DNA of 64,000 nt from Parvularcula bermudensis HTCC2503 (GTDB lineage Bacteria; Pseudomonadota; Alphaproteobacteria; Caulobacterales; Parvularculaceae), in NCBI RefSeq assembly GCF_000152825.2, contig NC_014414.1:434001-498000 (forward strand), written 5' to 3'. The position numbers and the translations under genes were made by a program. Within the stretch, counting starts at the first letter, position 1; every line of letters begins with the position of its first letter. Of the stretch, positions 26,224 through 34,637 are shown piece by piece. The notes under the pieces were generated by a model. It ran no database searches. It was not told the DNA's origin and saw only the letters and a program-made list of their open reading frames with translations.

Positions 26224-27168
26224 ATGACGATAGCAGAGGTACTGCACGCGCCCCTCGAATGCGATGTGGCCGCTCCCTATCGCGGGGCCGTCTCGGTCAT
26301 CGGGAATCTCGACGGCGTTCATCGCGGGCACCAAGCCCTCATCGGGAGGGCGAAAGAGCGGGCCGAGGCGGCAAGTCGCCCTCTCGCCGTAACGGTATTT
26401 GATCCCCACCCGCGGCGGGTATTCTCGCCCGAGGGACCGCCCTTTCTCCTCACCAAATTAGAGACCAAGGCCGAGATCCTGGGATCGCTGGGGGTCGATT
26501 ACGTCTTCGTTCTCCCCTTTAACGACTATCTGCGGACCCAAACGCCCGAGACCTTCGTTCGCCACACTCTCGCAGAGCGCCTTGGCCTTCATACGATCAT
26601 CACAGGGACGGATTTCCGCTTTGGGGCCGGTCGGTCGGGGGATTGTACCGCTTTGGCGCGGCATGCGGCGGCAAGCGGCATGCAGGCTGAGGCGATTTCT
26701 CCCGTCCTGGCGCCGGGAACGGAGAAATACTCCTCCTCCGGGATTAGAGCCGCCCTCCAGGCGGGGGATCCGCAAAAGGCGGCGCGATGGCTGGGGCGTC
26801 CCTGGTCGATCTTGGGAACGGTGGAGCAAGGGCGACAATTGGCAAGGACCCTTGATTTTCCCACCGCGAATATATCCCTTGGACCCTATGTCCGTCCCAA
26901 ATTCGGCGTCTATGCGACCAGCACGCTGATCGACGGGGAGCGAGTGCCCGGGGTTGCCAATATCGGCGTCCGGCCCACCGTGGATGGGACGGCCGAATGG
27001 CTGGAGGTTCACCTCTTTGATGTCGCGGCCGATCTCTATGGGCGCGCCTTGGACACCCAGTTCCTCGCTTTCTTGCGGCCAGAGCAGAAATTTGACGGGA
27101 TCGACGCCCTTAAGGCGCAGATTGCCACGGACGGCGCCTTGGCCCGCAATATCCACGCCCAATCTTAA
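26224..27168 (+). CDS. ribF: Bifunctional riboflavin kinase/FAD synthetase RibF
   Basis: Converts riboflavin to FMN and FMN to FAD. The N-terminal nucleotidyltransferase domain shows 'VSVIGNLDGVHRGHQALIG', 'VTVFDPHPRRVFSPEGPP' and 'ITGTDFRFGAGRSGD'; the C-terminal flavokinase domain (from about 185) shows 'GRQLARTLDFPTANISLG', 'GVYATSTLIDGERVPGVANI' and 'LEVHLFDVAADLYGR' with the catalytic Glu. 314 residues, standard. It consumes the riboflavin made by the ribDEBH operon some 3-6 kb further along, and its FMN product is the expected ligand of the riboswitch there. Confidence 0.96.
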   Translation: MTIAEVLHAPLECDVAAPYRGAVSVIGNLDGVHRGHQALIGRAKERAEAASRPLAVTVFDPHPRRVFSPEGPPFLLTKLETKAEILGSLGVDYVFVLPFNDYLRTQTPETFVRHTLAERLGLHTIITGTDFRFGAGRSGDCTALARHAAASGMQAEAISPVLAPGTEKYSSSGIRAALQAGDPQKAARWLGRPWSILGTVEQGRQLARTLDFPTANISLGPYVRPKFGVYATSTLIDGERVPGVANIGVRPTVDGTAEWLEVHLFDVAADLYGRALDTQFLAFLRPEQKFDGIDALKAQIATDGALARNIHAQS

Positions 27169-27219
27169 GCCACCGTTCGGGTCTTGTTCACCCTGTCCGG
27201 CTCATCCTAAAGATCGATC

Positions 27220-27732
27220 ATGGAGCGATGCGTCAGAATCATCGGGATCGATCCCGGTCTCCGCGCCACCGGCTGGGGCGTGATCGAGACGGAGGGAACC
27301 CGCCTGCGCTTCGTCGCGAGCGGGTTCATTCGGCCCGCGACAAAGACGGATTTGGCGCAACGCCTGTACCGATTAAGTTGTGAATTGGCCGCCGTTCTGG
27401 ATAGCCACCGGCCGGATGAAGCCGCGGTCGAAGAGACCTTTGTGAACGCCGATCCACGATCCGCCCTCAAGCTCGGCCAGGCCCGGGGCATCTGCCTTGC
27501 AGGTCCAGCGGCCCTTGGTTGTCCGGTGGCGGAATATGCGCCGAACACCATAAAAAAGGCCGTGGTCGGGGTCGGGCATGCTGACAAGCGGCAGGTGGCC
27601 GCCATGGTCGCCCGTCTGTTGCCAAAGGCGGGCACCCCGGCGAACGATGAGGCCGACGCCCTGGCGATCGCGATATGCCATGCAAGCCACCGGGGCAGCT
27701 TCCAGGGCTGTGGCCAGCGGGTTGCCGTATGA
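27220..27732 (+). CDS. ruvC: Holliday junction resolvase RuvC
   Basis: Endonuclease that cuts Holliday junctions. The four acidic catalytic residues are visible: Asp11 in 'IIGIDPGLRATGWG', Glu in 'EAAVEETFVNADPRSALKL', and two Asp in 'TPANDEADALAIAICHA'. 170 residues, usual length. First gene of the ruvC-ruvA-ruvB-ybgC chain, in which each junction is a 4-bp ATGA overlap; the ruvA ATG at 27729 overlaps its stop. ybgC normally starts the tol-pal cluster, and tol genes are not found here. Confidence 0.96.
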   Translation: MERCVRIIGIDPGLRATGWGVIETEGTRLRFVASGFIRPATKTDLAQRLYRLSCELAAVLDSHRPDEAAVEETFVNADPRSALKLGQARGICLAGPAALGCPVAEYAPNTIKKAVVGVGHADKRQVAAMVARLLPKAGTPANDEADALAIAICHASHRGSFQGCGQRVAV

Positions 27733-28337
27733 TCGCCGCTCTTCACGGTACGGTCAGCGTCTTGAGCGGCGAGAACGCCATCATCGATGTCAACGGTGTC
27801 GGCTATGAGGTGGCAGCGACCCCTCGGCTTCTCTCCTCCCTCGCCCAGGGACAGGAAGTGCGCTTGATCACCGAAACGCTTGTGGCCGAGACCTATATCC
27901 GACTGGTGGCCTTCCAAACGATTGAGGAGCGCCTCACCTTCCGCTTGCTGCAAACGGTTCAGGGCGTCGGCGCCAAGGCCGCCCTGGCGATCCTCTCCGC
28001 GCTGACCCCTGCTGATCTATTCGATGCGGTGGAGGCCGGGGACAAAGCCATGGTGGCGAGAGCCCAAGGGGTGGGCCCCAAACTCGCCCTACGGATCGTC
28101 ACGGAACTAAAAGGGAAATGCGGCGGCATTGTCGGCGCCTTTCCCGCCGTCGCCTCACCAAGGGCGACGAGCGCGGCCGCCGTCGACAGTCCGGCAGAGG
28201 ATGCCGTGGCCGCTCTTGTCGCCCTCGGTTTCGACCACGGCGCCGCGCGGCGAACCATCTCGACCCTTCCTGATCTCGAAACGTCCCGCACCGAGGATCT
28301 CATCACCGCCGGGCTGAAAACCCTTGCCGCCTCATGA
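27729..28337 (+). CDS. ruvA: Holliday junction branch migration protein RuvA
   Basis: Tetrameric junction-binding partner of RuvB. 202 residues with the three RuvA domains: OB fold ('[20 protein letters not shown]', '[11 protein letters not shown]'), the double HhH domain ('[19 protein letters not shown]', '[19 protein letters not shown]'), an alanine/serine-rich linker (about 130-155) and the C-terminal RuvB-contact helices ('[19 protein letters not shown]'). Starts inside the ruvC stop and ends inside the ruvB start. Confidence 0.96.
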   Translation: MIAALHGTVSVLSGENAIIDVNGVGYEVAATPRLLSSLAQGQEVRLITETLVAETYIRLVAFQTIEERLTFRLLQTVQGVGAKAALAILSALTPADLFDAVEAGDKAMVARAQGVGPKLALRIVTELKGKCGGIVGAFPAVASPRATSAAAVDSPAEDAVAALVALGFDHGAARRTISTLPDLETSRTEDLITAGLKTLAAS

Positions 28338-29356
28338 CGGAAGCCCGCTTAACCGACCCACAGCCGCAAGAGGACGACCAGGACCGCGCCCTGCGCCCGA
28401 CGCGGCTCGCCGATTTTCAAGGGCAAGCACAGGTCAAGGCCAACCTGTCGATCTTCGTCAATGCTGCGCGTCAGCGGGGGGAGGCGATGGATCACGTCCT
28501 TCTCCACGGGCCGCCTGGCCTTGGAAAGACAACCCTTGCCCGCATCGTTGCCGAGGAATTGGGGGTCGGTTTTCGATCGACATCGGGGCCGGTCATTTCA
28601 AAGGCCGGCGATTTGGCGGCGATCCTGACCGGTCTTGACCCTCATGATGTCCTCTTTATCGACGAGATTCATCGATTGACCCCGACGGTTGAGGAAATTC
28701 TGTACCCGGCGATGGAAGATTTCCGGCTCGACATTTTGATCGGTGAAGGCCCCTCTGCACGATCGGTCACGATCGATCTGCCGCCCTTCACCCTGATTGG
28801 CGCCACCACCCGTTCCGGCCTGTTGGCAAAGCCGCTTCTCGATCGTTTCGGTATTCCTTTACGTCTTCAATTCTACACGGAAGAAGAATTGAAGGGCATT
28901 ATTTTAAGGGGAGCCGATCGGCTCTCCACCCCCCTAACGACAGAGGGCGCGGGCGAGATCGCGCGACGATCACGCGGCACCCCGCGCGTCGCAGGCCGTC
29001 TTTTACGCCGTGTACGGGATGTTGCCACGGTGGAAGGGACGCTTCCCATCACTGAGGAGGTGGCAACTAAGGCGCTTCGTCGTCTCGATGTCGATCAGCT
29101 TGGCCTTGAAATGCTTGACCGACGCTATCTGGAAATCATCGTGACGCATTTCGGCGGCGGGCCGGTCGGGGTCGACACCCTTGCCGCCAGCCTTGCCGAA
29201 GCGCGAGACGCCGTTGAGGATGTGATCGAGCCCTTCCTTCTCCAGCAAGGGCTGATACAACGAACACCCCGCGGCCGAAAGGTGACCGACCGAGCCTATC
29301 GCCATCTTGGGCTCCCCCCACCCAGCGCCAAGGAGACGGACCCCGTCCTGATATGA
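28334..29356 (+). CDS. ruvB: Holliday junction branch migration helicase RuvB
   Basis: AAA+ hexameric motor driving branch migration. Walker A '[20 protein letters not shown]', Walker B '[19 protein letters not shown]', sensor region '[20 protein letters not shown]' with the Arg finger, and the C-terminal winged helix ending in '[20 protein letters not shown]' are all present. 340 residues. ATGA overlaps on both sides couple it to ruvA and ybgC. Confidence 0.97.
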   Translation: MTEARLTDPQPQEDDQDRALRPTRLADFQGQAQVKANLSIFVNAARQRGEAMDHVLLHGPPGLGKTTLARIVAEELGVGFRSTSGPVISKAGDLAAILTGLDPHDVLFIDEIHRLTPTVEEILYPAMEDFRLDILIGEGPSARSVTIDLPPFTLIGATTRSGLLAKPLLDRFGIPLRLQFYTEEELKGIILRGADRLSTPLTTEGAGEIARRSRGTPRVAGRLLRRVRDVATVEGTLPITEEVATKALRRLDVDQLGLEMLDRRYLEIIVTHFGGGPVGVDTLAASLAEARDAVEDVIEPFLLQQGLIQRTPRGRKVTDRAYRHLGLPPPSAKETDPVLI

Positions 29357-29781
29357 CCGATACCGGCAACAATTCGCTCAGTATTCGCATTTATTATGAG
29401 GACACCGATGCCGGCGGCATCGTCTATCACGCGAATTACCTGAAGTATTTCGAGCGCGGGCGCACTGAGGCTTTGCGCCGCGTTCACGGTGATATTTCCA
29501 ATTTGGCCAGCGACCCCGCTTCGCCGATCCTGTTCGTCGTGGCGTCGATACAGGTTGACTTTAAGCGCCCTGGTCATCTCGATGATATAATCAGGATAAA
29601 AACCGATCTCGTCCACGCGAAAGGGGCTCGCTTGATCTTTGACCAGCGGGCCTATCGCGGGGATACCCTGCTGGTTCGCGCTGACGTCGTGGTCGCCGCC
29701 ACCGACGGGACGGGGCGACCCTGTCGCCTCCCCGCCTCCCTCGCCGCTGCACTCCTGCCCAATGGATCAGCCGCCAATTAG
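29353..29781 (+). CDS. ybgC: Acyl-CoA thioesterase YbgC (tol-pal associated)
   Basis: Hotdog-fold thioesterase of 142 residues. The 4HBT active-site segment '[20 protein letters not shown]' carries the catalytic Asp, and '[10 protein letters not shown]' follows as in E. coli YbgC. YbgC usually heads the tolQRAB-pal operon and interacts with phospholipid synthesis; here it follows ruvB with an ATGA overlap, while tol-pal genes are absent and the next gene is folE on the opposite strand (15-bp tail overlap). tolQ must lie elsewhere, an arrangement I note without further evidence. Confidence 0.92.
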   Translation: MTDTGNNSLSIRIYYEDTDAGGIVYHANYLKYFERGRTEALRRVHGDISNLASDPASPILFVVASIQVDFKRPGHLDDIIRIKTDLVHAKGARLIFDQRAYRGDTLLVRADVVVAATDGTGRPCRLPASLAAALLPNGSAAN

Positions 29782-30345
29782 GCGATAGAAGCGATCCTCC
29801 ATCCGTGGGTCGGCCTTAAAGTCGCCGGTAAAGCTCCGCGTCACGCAGGAAATGTCATCCTTGTGAATTCCGCGGGTACTGATGCATTGATGTTCGGCAT
29901 CAATAATCACCGCAACGCCCCTCGGCTGGAGGACACGATCAAGAGCGCCGGCAATCTGATTCGTCAACGTCTCCTGGCTTTGAAGACGCTTGCTATAGGC
30001 ATCGACCACGCGCGCAATCTTTGACAGGCCAACAACCCGGTCACTAGGCAGATATCCAACATGGGCAGTGCCGATGATCGGTGCGACATGGTGCTCGCAA
30101 TGGCTCTCCACCCGAATATTTCGTAAAAGGACAATGTCGTCATAGCCTTCGACTTCCTCGAACGTACGGGACAGAAACTCCTCGGGATCCTCACTGTAGC
30201 CTTTGAACCAATCGTCATAGGCGCCGATGAAACGCTTGGGCGTGTCGATCAATCCCTCTCGCTGCGGGTCCTCTCCGATATAGGAAAGAATGGTGCGCAC
30301 AGCTTCTTCAGCATCGGCGCGGCTTGGTCGGTTAGCTTTCGTCAC
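29767..30345 (-). CDS. folE: GTP cyclohydrolase I FolE
   Basis: Converts GTP to 7,8-dihydroneopterin triphosphate, the first step to folate. 192 residues. Zinc ligands are present in '[12 protein letters not shown]' (Cys and His) and '[14 protein letters not shown]' (Cys); '[19 protein letters not shown]' is a core signature. The start is GTG at 30345 with AAGGAA upstream, and it overlaps the 3' end of ribH by 14 bp, so it is the last gene of the FMN-riboswitch operon. It is not RibA (GTP cyclohydrolase II): the CxxC-type zinc site of that family is absent. Confidence 0.95.
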   Translation of the reverse strand: MTKANRPSRADAEEAVRTILSYIGEDPQREGLIDTPKRFIGAYDDWFKGYSEDPEEFLSRTFEEVEGYDDIVLLRNIRVESHCEHHVAPIIGTAHVGYLPSDRVVGLSKIARVVDAYSKRLQSQETLTNQIAGALDRVLQPRGVAVIIDAEHQCISTRGIHKDDISCVTRSFTGDFKADPRMEDRFYRLIGG

Positions 30346-30820
30346 GGCGCATTCCTTTCAGTGCGGCAAGGGTGCCGATCATCTCAATGGCAACGCTGGC
30401 CGCCTCTGCCCCTTTATTGCCAAGTTTCGTTCCTGCCCGTTCGATGGCCTGGTCAATCGTATCGGTCGTCAGGACACCGAACGCGACGGGCACCCCCGTA
30501 TCGGCCATCACGGACGCCACTCCCTTTGCGGCTTCGCCGGCGACAAACTCAAAATGCGGCGTCGCGCCTCTAATCACACAGCCCAAAGCGACAATGGCGT
30601 CGACGGCGCCGGTCTCGGCTAATTGCCGTACGGCGATGGGAAGTTCAAAAGCCCCAGGGACGGTGACGTGCAGGATATGATCATCGGCCACCCCTTGACG
30701 CTTCAAGGTCTCAATGGCGCCTTCCGTCAAATTACGGACAATGAAATCGTTCCAGGCCGTATCGACGATCGCGACGCGTCGATCCGTGCCCGTTGCGAGG
30801 GGATGAATACGCTTCACCAT
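30332..30820 (-). CDS. ribH: 6,7-dimethyl-8-ribityllumazine synthase RibH
   Basis: Forms lumazine from the ribitylaminopyrimidine and DHBP in riboflavin synthesis. Seen: '[20 protein letters not shown]', '[18 protein letters not shown]', '[19 protein letters not shown]' and '[16 protein letters not shown]', all conserved active-site and assembly segments. 162 residues. Start ATG 30820 overlaps the ribB stop (ATGA); longer in-frame starts run into ribB and are rejected. Its end overlaps the folE start. Confidence 0.96.
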   Translation of the reverse strand: MVKRIHPLATGTDRRVAIVDTAWNDFIVRNLTEGAIETLKRQGVADDHILHVTVPGAFELPIAVRQLAETGAVDAIVALGCVIRGATPHFEFVAGEAAKGVASVMADTGVPVAFGVLTTDTIDQAIERAGTKLGNKGAEAASVAIEMIGTLAALKGMRRDES

Positions 30821-31449
30821 CACGCTGCCTCCACTTTCTTTGCCTTGCGATACGCCTTGATCGCTTCGACCGTCACCATGGGAATATCGTGCTTCGCGGC
30901 CACCTTCATCAAATCGTCGCGGCGCGCCATGGTACCGTCCTCGTTCATGACCTCGCAGATCACGCCGGCGGGGCGGCACCCGGCGATACGCGCCAGATCG
31001 ACGCTCGCCTCTGTTTGACCGCCCCGGCCTAGCGTACCTTCAGGATGGGCGCGCAGGGGGAACATATGACCGGGACTGACGAGATCCTCAGGCGTAGATT
31101 TAGGGTCGCACAAAACCTCAATCGTCCGTGCACGGTCGGCAGCGGAAATGCCGGTCGTCACCCCTTCTCTCGCCTCCACCGACACGGTGAAAGCAGTGCC
31201 AAAGCCAGAGCGATTGTCCTTTTGCGGCACCATTAATTGAAGACCTAGACGATCGGCTATCGCCGGCTCGACGGCACAACAGATGAGACCCCGGCCGTGA
31301 ATCGTACAGAAATTCACCGCATCGGCGTCGGCAAATTCGGCCGCGATCATCAGATCCCCTTCGTTTTCCCGTCCTTCATCGTCGCAGATGATGACGAAAC
31401 GACCGGCCGCAACGGCCTTGGCAGCTTCTTCAACGGAGACAAAGCTCAT
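30820..31449 (-). CDS. ribB: 3,4-dihydroxy-2-butanone-4-phosphate synthase RibB
   Basis: Makes the four-carbon precursor of riboflavin from ribulose 5-phosphate. 209 residues, with '[20 protein letters not shown]' (metal-binding acidic loop), '[12 protein letters not shown]', '[20 protein letters not shown]', '[20 protein letters not shown]' and '[12 protein letters not shown]'. It is the monofunctional enzyme: the RibA (GTP cyclohydrolase II) domain fused in many bacterial RibBA proteins is missing. AGGAGG in the end of ribE serves as its ribosome binding site; ribE stops 2 bp before its ATG. Confidence 0.96.
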   Translation of the reverse strand: MSFVSVEEAAKAVAAGRFVIICDDEGRENEGDLMIAAEFADADAVNFCTIHGRGLICCAVEPAIADRLGLQLMVPQKDNRSGFGTAFTVSVEAREGVTTGISAADRARTIEVLCDPKSTPEDLVSPGHMFPLRAHPEGTLGRGGQTEASVDLARIAGCRPAGVICEVMNEDGTMARRDDLMKVAAKHDIPMVTVEAIKAYRKAKKVEAA

Positions 31450-31451
31450 GG

Positions 31452-32045
31452 TTATTTTCCTCCTTGCAGGAATTTTTCGGCATATTTTCCAAGAATATCC
31501 GTCTCGAGATTTACCGGATCGCCTTCACGCTTTTTGCCCAAGGTAACGAGGGGCTGGGTATGCGCGATCAGGGTCAGGGTGAAGCCGGCATCATCGACAT
31601 CGATCACCGTCAGACTGGTGCCATCGACGGCAATATATCCTTTCGGTACGATATATTTGAGAAGCTCGGGGCCGCAGTCGATACGGATGAGAAGCGCGTC
31701 GCCGTCGGCCTTGACCGTGTGGATGCGCCCCGTCCCATCCACATGTCCTTGGACGTAGTGTCCCCCCATGCGCGAAACAGGCGTGAGCGATCGTTCAAGA
31801 TTGAGCGGCGCCCCGAACGACAGCGCGCCCAGCGTCGTGCGCGAGAGGGTTTCCGGTGCAAGCCCAACCGTAAATTGACTTGGCGTAAAGGACGTAACGG
31901 ACAGACACACCCCTTCGACGGCAATGGAGTCACCAAAGGCAACGCCCTCAAGGACTTTTGCCGCCTCAATGGTCAAGGTGGCGCCGCCCTCCGTCATCGA
32001 TCTGTCGAGCAGCGTCCCCATTTCTTCGATCAGTCCCGTGAACAT
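31452..32045 (-). CDS. ribE: Riboflavin synthase alpha chain RibE
   Basis: Dismutates two lumazines to riboflavin and the pyrimidine precursor. 197 residues in two repeated barrel halves; 'MFTGLIEEMGTL' at the N-terminus, 'VEGVCLSVTSF' in repeat 1, 'VDGTSLTVIDV' in repeat 2, and 'MGGHYVQGHVDGTG' between. The ATG at 32045 overlaps the ribD stop (ATGA). The naming follows the common alphaproteobacterial use of ribE for riboflavin synthase; E. coli calls it ribC. Confidence 0.96.
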   Translation of the reverse strand: MFTGLIEEMGTLLDRSMTEGGATLTIEAAKVLEGVAFGDSIAVEGVCLSVTSFTPSQFTVGLAPETLSRTTLGALSFGAPLNLERSLTPVSRMGGHYVQGHVDGTGRIHTVKADGDALLIRIDCGPELLKYIVPKGYIAVDGTSLTVIDVDDAGFTLTLIAHTQPLVTLGKKREGDPVNLETDILGKYAEKFLQGGK

Positions 32046-33145
32046 CAGCTTTCGCTCCCTCTCGGCACTCGGCCACGAATCAGAAAATCGGGTCCGGCCA
32101 TCTCGATACTGACATCGGTCAGCGCCATCGCCTCGCCGATCCTGGAAGGCCCGTGGCCATCGACAGCGCATTGCCCACCCCCGAGAATTTTTGGCGCAAG
32201 AAAAGCCCACACTTCGTCAATCAGACCCGCATCTGCAAAGCTGCCTAGGAGGCGCCCCCCGCCCTCAACCATGATCGACAAGCAGCCAAAATCAGCGCGC
32301 AAGCAATGAAGGGCACTTCGGAGACACAGACCCTCATTTTCCCTCTGCACACTGATGATATGTGCGCCGCTTTCCTTTAGTGCAGACTTTGCCGCCCCCG
32401 GCGCGTCCTCCGCCGTGATCAATAAAACCGGACCGGGAGAGCTGAGACATGCCGCATGGGGAGGGGTTCGAGCCTGACTGTCGAAAATAACCTTGAGTGT
32501 CTCGGCAGCCGCTCGTCCCTCAGGTCGGGGGTTCAGGGCTGGATTATCCGCCAATACGGTTCCCACTCCAACGACAATGGCCCCGCTTCTCTGGCGCAGA
32601 TCATGACTTCGTGCCCGCGCGGCGGGCCCGGTGATCCATTGACTGTCCCCGCCCCTGGTCGCCACCCGCCCGTCAAGGGTCGCGGCGAATTTCGCCGCCA
32701 CCCAAGGGCGATCGGCGGTCAGGCTAAAGCGCCAGGCATCGGTCAGGCGGCTTGCCGCCAAGGTGGGATGGGCGCGGACAGCTATGCCGGCGGCTTGCAG
32801 CGTTTCCCGCCCGCCGGACGCGAGGGGGTTTGGGTCAGCAACGGCGTAGACGACCTCGGCCACCCCCGCCTCGATAAGGGCTTTGGTGCAGGGGGGGGTC
32901 GCGCCATAATGGTTGCAGGGCTCTAACGTGACATAGGCGACCGCCCCGCGGGCCTCGGCGCCGGCCGCCTTGAGCGCGGCAATTTCGGCATGATCTGCGC
33001 CGGGGCGCGGATGGTATCCCTCGCCCACGATCTGACCGCCTTTGACGAGAACACACCCGACCATCGGATTGGGCGCCGTAAAGCCGGCCCCCAATTCACC
33101 GAGGGCGGCAGCCCGGTCCATGCATATATCGTCCGTGAGCGTCAT
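32045..33145 (-). CDS. ribD: Bifunctional riboflavin deaminase/reductase RibD
   Basis: Deaminates and then reduces the pyrimidine intermediate. The N-terminal cytidine-deaminase-like domain has the zinc motif split as 'GADHAEIAALKAAG' and 'LEPCNHYGATPPCTKALIEA'; the C-terminal DHFR-like reductase begins near residue 145 ('RPWVAAKFAATLDGRVAT', 'GDSQWITGPAARARSHDLR') and ends with 'IMVEGGGRLLGSFADAGLID'. 366 residues. ATG 33145 is chosen over a TTG one codon upstream. First gene behind the FMN riboswitch. Confidence 0.96.
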   Translation of the reverse strand: MTLTDDICMDRAAALGELGAGFTAPNPMVGCVLVKGGQIVGEGYHPRPGADHAEIAALKAAGAEARGAVAYVTLEPCNHYGATPPCTKALIEAGVAEVVYAVADPNPLASGGRETLQAAGIAVRAHPTLAASRLTDAWRFSLTADRPWVAAKFAATLDGRVATRGGDSQWITGPAARARSHDLRQRSGAIVVGVGTVLADNPALNPRPEGRAAAETLKVIFDSQARTPPHAACLSSPGPVLLITAEDAPGAAKSALKESGAHIISVQRENEGLCLRSALHCLRADFGCLSIMVEGGGRLLGSFADAGLIDEVWAFLAPKILGGGQCAVDGHGPSRIGEAMALTDVSIEMAGPDFLIRGRVPRGSES

Positions 33146-33257
33146 CAAGGTCCCGTACCATCAAGCCGACAGAGATCCCCCGGGACAAAGGGATGGCAAT
33201 AGGGTCAGCGTACCGCCACGGGCACGCCCCCGCCCGCTCGTCAATGAGCGAGACCAA

Positions 33258-33400
33258 TCACGCTTTCTCTCATCCGGACTATCACCGTCGGCTCTGGACT
33301 CTCACCAGATCATGCCGCCCCCTAAAGAAGGAAGCCGCTCGCGGGCTCAGGCCAAGGGCCAATACCGCCGGTGGGGACTTTCACCCCGCCCCGAAAGCTC
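33258..33400 (-). ncRNA. FMN riboswitch (RFN element)
   Basis: Read on the minus strand, the conserved RFN blocks appear in order: CGGGGCGGGGTGAAAGTCCC, then CACCGGCGGTA, a GAGCCCGCGAGCGG hairpin, a variable arm, GGTGAGAGTCC, AGAGCCGACGGTGATAGTCC and GGATGAGAGAAAGCG. This is a full FMN aptamer about 113 bp upstream of ribD. When FMN is bound, RFN elements switch off transcription or translation. Between aptamer and ribD there is a CGCTC/GAGCG hairpin (about 33239-33254), part of the likely expression platform; no strong U-tract is seen, which may favour translational control. Confidence 0.95.
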
Positions 33401-33410
33401 TGTTGAAAAC

Positions 33411-33439
33411 TATCTAAGGTGAGGGAGGCAGGCTGGCAA
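33411..33439 (-). promoter_or_regulatory. Sigma70-like promoter of the riboflavin operon
   Basis: On the minus strand TTGCCA (33439-33434) is followed after exactly 17 nt by TAGATA (33416-33411). Transcription would begin at about 33404, at the very 5' edge of the FMN aptamer. The spacing and the position make this a convincing promoter by inspection. Confidence 0.7.
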
Positions 33440-33454
33440 GCGCCCCCCCGTCCT

Positions 33455-34009
33455 TCAGCGAACGCCGGGCAGGTTGAGGATCCGGCGGTCCCGCGAAATG
33501 ACGACGGGGTCGCCGCCGGTCACGGACTCAATCGCTTCTGCCCGCTCCTGCTTCCAGGCCTCGGCATCCTCGACCCGCAACGGCGCATCGGTATCGTCGA
33601 TCTCGCCCCCGGCAAAGTCCCAAAAAATAAGCTGATTGGCCAGGCTGGCATTCTTCTCAGCCCGCCCGCCATTCTCGGCGTCCAAAATCTCCCGGATATT
33701 GGAGTCCGCCTCGACCGCGCCAGCACTCTCCAAAAGCGCCAGTTCACCATTCGATGGCGGGGCCGCATTTACATCGCCGATCAACAATTGCCGTGTCCGT
33801 TCGGAGGTGGAGAGGGCCTCAGGCCGGGTTTCGCCCGGTTTCGGGGGGCGCAGGGCGAAATCAGGCGGCACCGTCAACGGGGCCTTGGTGACGATCGCAA
33901 ACTCGTCCGGAGAGGATTTCCCTCCCCCCAACACCCCCCGATTGCTGCCGCAGGCGGCAAGGGCGAGGGCGGCCCCCGATAAGAGGACGAGGTGAGACAA
34001 GCGTACCAT
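33455..34009 (-). CDS. DUF3035 lipoprotein (BamF-like)
   Basis: Outer-membrane lipoprotein of 184 residues. The signal peptide ends in a lipobox 'ALALAAC' with Cys20, followed by 'GSNRGVLGGGKSSPDEFAIV' and 'TKAPLTVPPDFALRPPKPGE', the proline-rich core of DUF3035. In Caulobacter and relatives DUF3035 proteins (BamF) belong to the beta-barrel assembly machinery. It directly follows lspA, which encodes the peptidase that would process it, with the ribosome binding site TGAGGAT located in the end of lspA. The start ATG 34009 was chosen because it opens the signal peptide. Confidence 0.88.
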   Translation of the reverse strand: MVRLSHLVLLSGAALALAACGSNRGVLGGGKSSPDEFAIVTKAPLTVPPDFALRPPKPGETRPEALSTSERTRQLLIGDVNAAPPSNGELALLESAGAVEADSNIREILDAENGGRAEKNASLANQLIFWDFAGGEIDDTDAPLRVEDAEAWKQERAEAIESVTGGDPVVISRDRRILNLPGVR

Positions 34010-34010
34010 A

Positions 34011-34637
34011 TTAGCGATCCTCAGCAGTCTGCGCATGGTCATCATCAGGCTGTTTAGGGAGATGATCCTCCCCAGGAAACCCTGTTTGAACTTTCCGTTC
34101 GGTAGGGTTTGGAGCAGCCGTCCTGTCCCGGTTCGGGACAATGAAGAAGGCATCATAGGCAAGCGCCGCCACACCCAAATTGATCGACGTATCGGCGATA
34201 TTGAATTTCCACGGAAATCCAATAGCCGAGAAATCGAGAAAATCGACCACATAGCCGTAGAAGGTTCGATCGATCGCATTTCCGACGGCCCCGCCGACAA
34301 TCAGCCCCGCGCCGAGGGCGGCGATCCGCCGGTCAAGGCGCCCCGCCCAATGAACAAACCCCGCGGCCACGCCGAGGGCCAGGACGGTCAGTAAAATGCG
34401 AGACGTCATCCCCCCTGCGAAAAACCCGAAACTCACCCCTCGGTTCTCCACATAGGTCAGATCGAAAAAGGGCGTCAGATCGAGATGCCCAAAGCGCCGC
34501 CCCGGCAAATCGATGAGGTGCAGGATGGCCATTTTGGTCATCTGATCGAGCAGGATCGTCACCGCGGCCACCCCGCAGGTCAGGGCGAAAACCGGATTCC
34601 CCCGCGCCGCCGTGAGCCATTCCTTGATCGCCGTCAT
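34011..34637 (-). CDS. lspA: Signal peptidase II (lipoprotein) LspA
   Basis: Membrane aspartyl protease that removes lipoprotein signal peptides after lipidation. Four hydrophobic helices and both catalytic Asp regions are present: '[20 protein letters not shown]' and '[15 protein letters not shown]'; '[14 protein letters not shown]' is also conserved. The 208 residues include a polar C-terminal tail of about 45 residues beyond the usual end ('[19 protein letters not shown]'). The ATG overlaps the ileS stop (ATGA), the common ileS-lspA arrangement. The next gene codes for a lipoprotein substrate. Confidence 0.95.
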   Translation of the reverse strand: MTAIKEWLTAARGNPVFALTCGVAAVTILLDQMTKMAILHLIDLPGRRFGHLDLTPFFDLTYVENRGVSFGFFAGGMTSRILLTVLALGVAAGFVHWAGRLDRRIAALGAGLIVGGAVGNAIDRTFYGYVVDFLDFSAIGFPWKFNIADTSINLGVAALAYDAFFIVPNRDRTAAPNPTERKVQTGFPGEDHLPKQPDDDHAQTAEDR

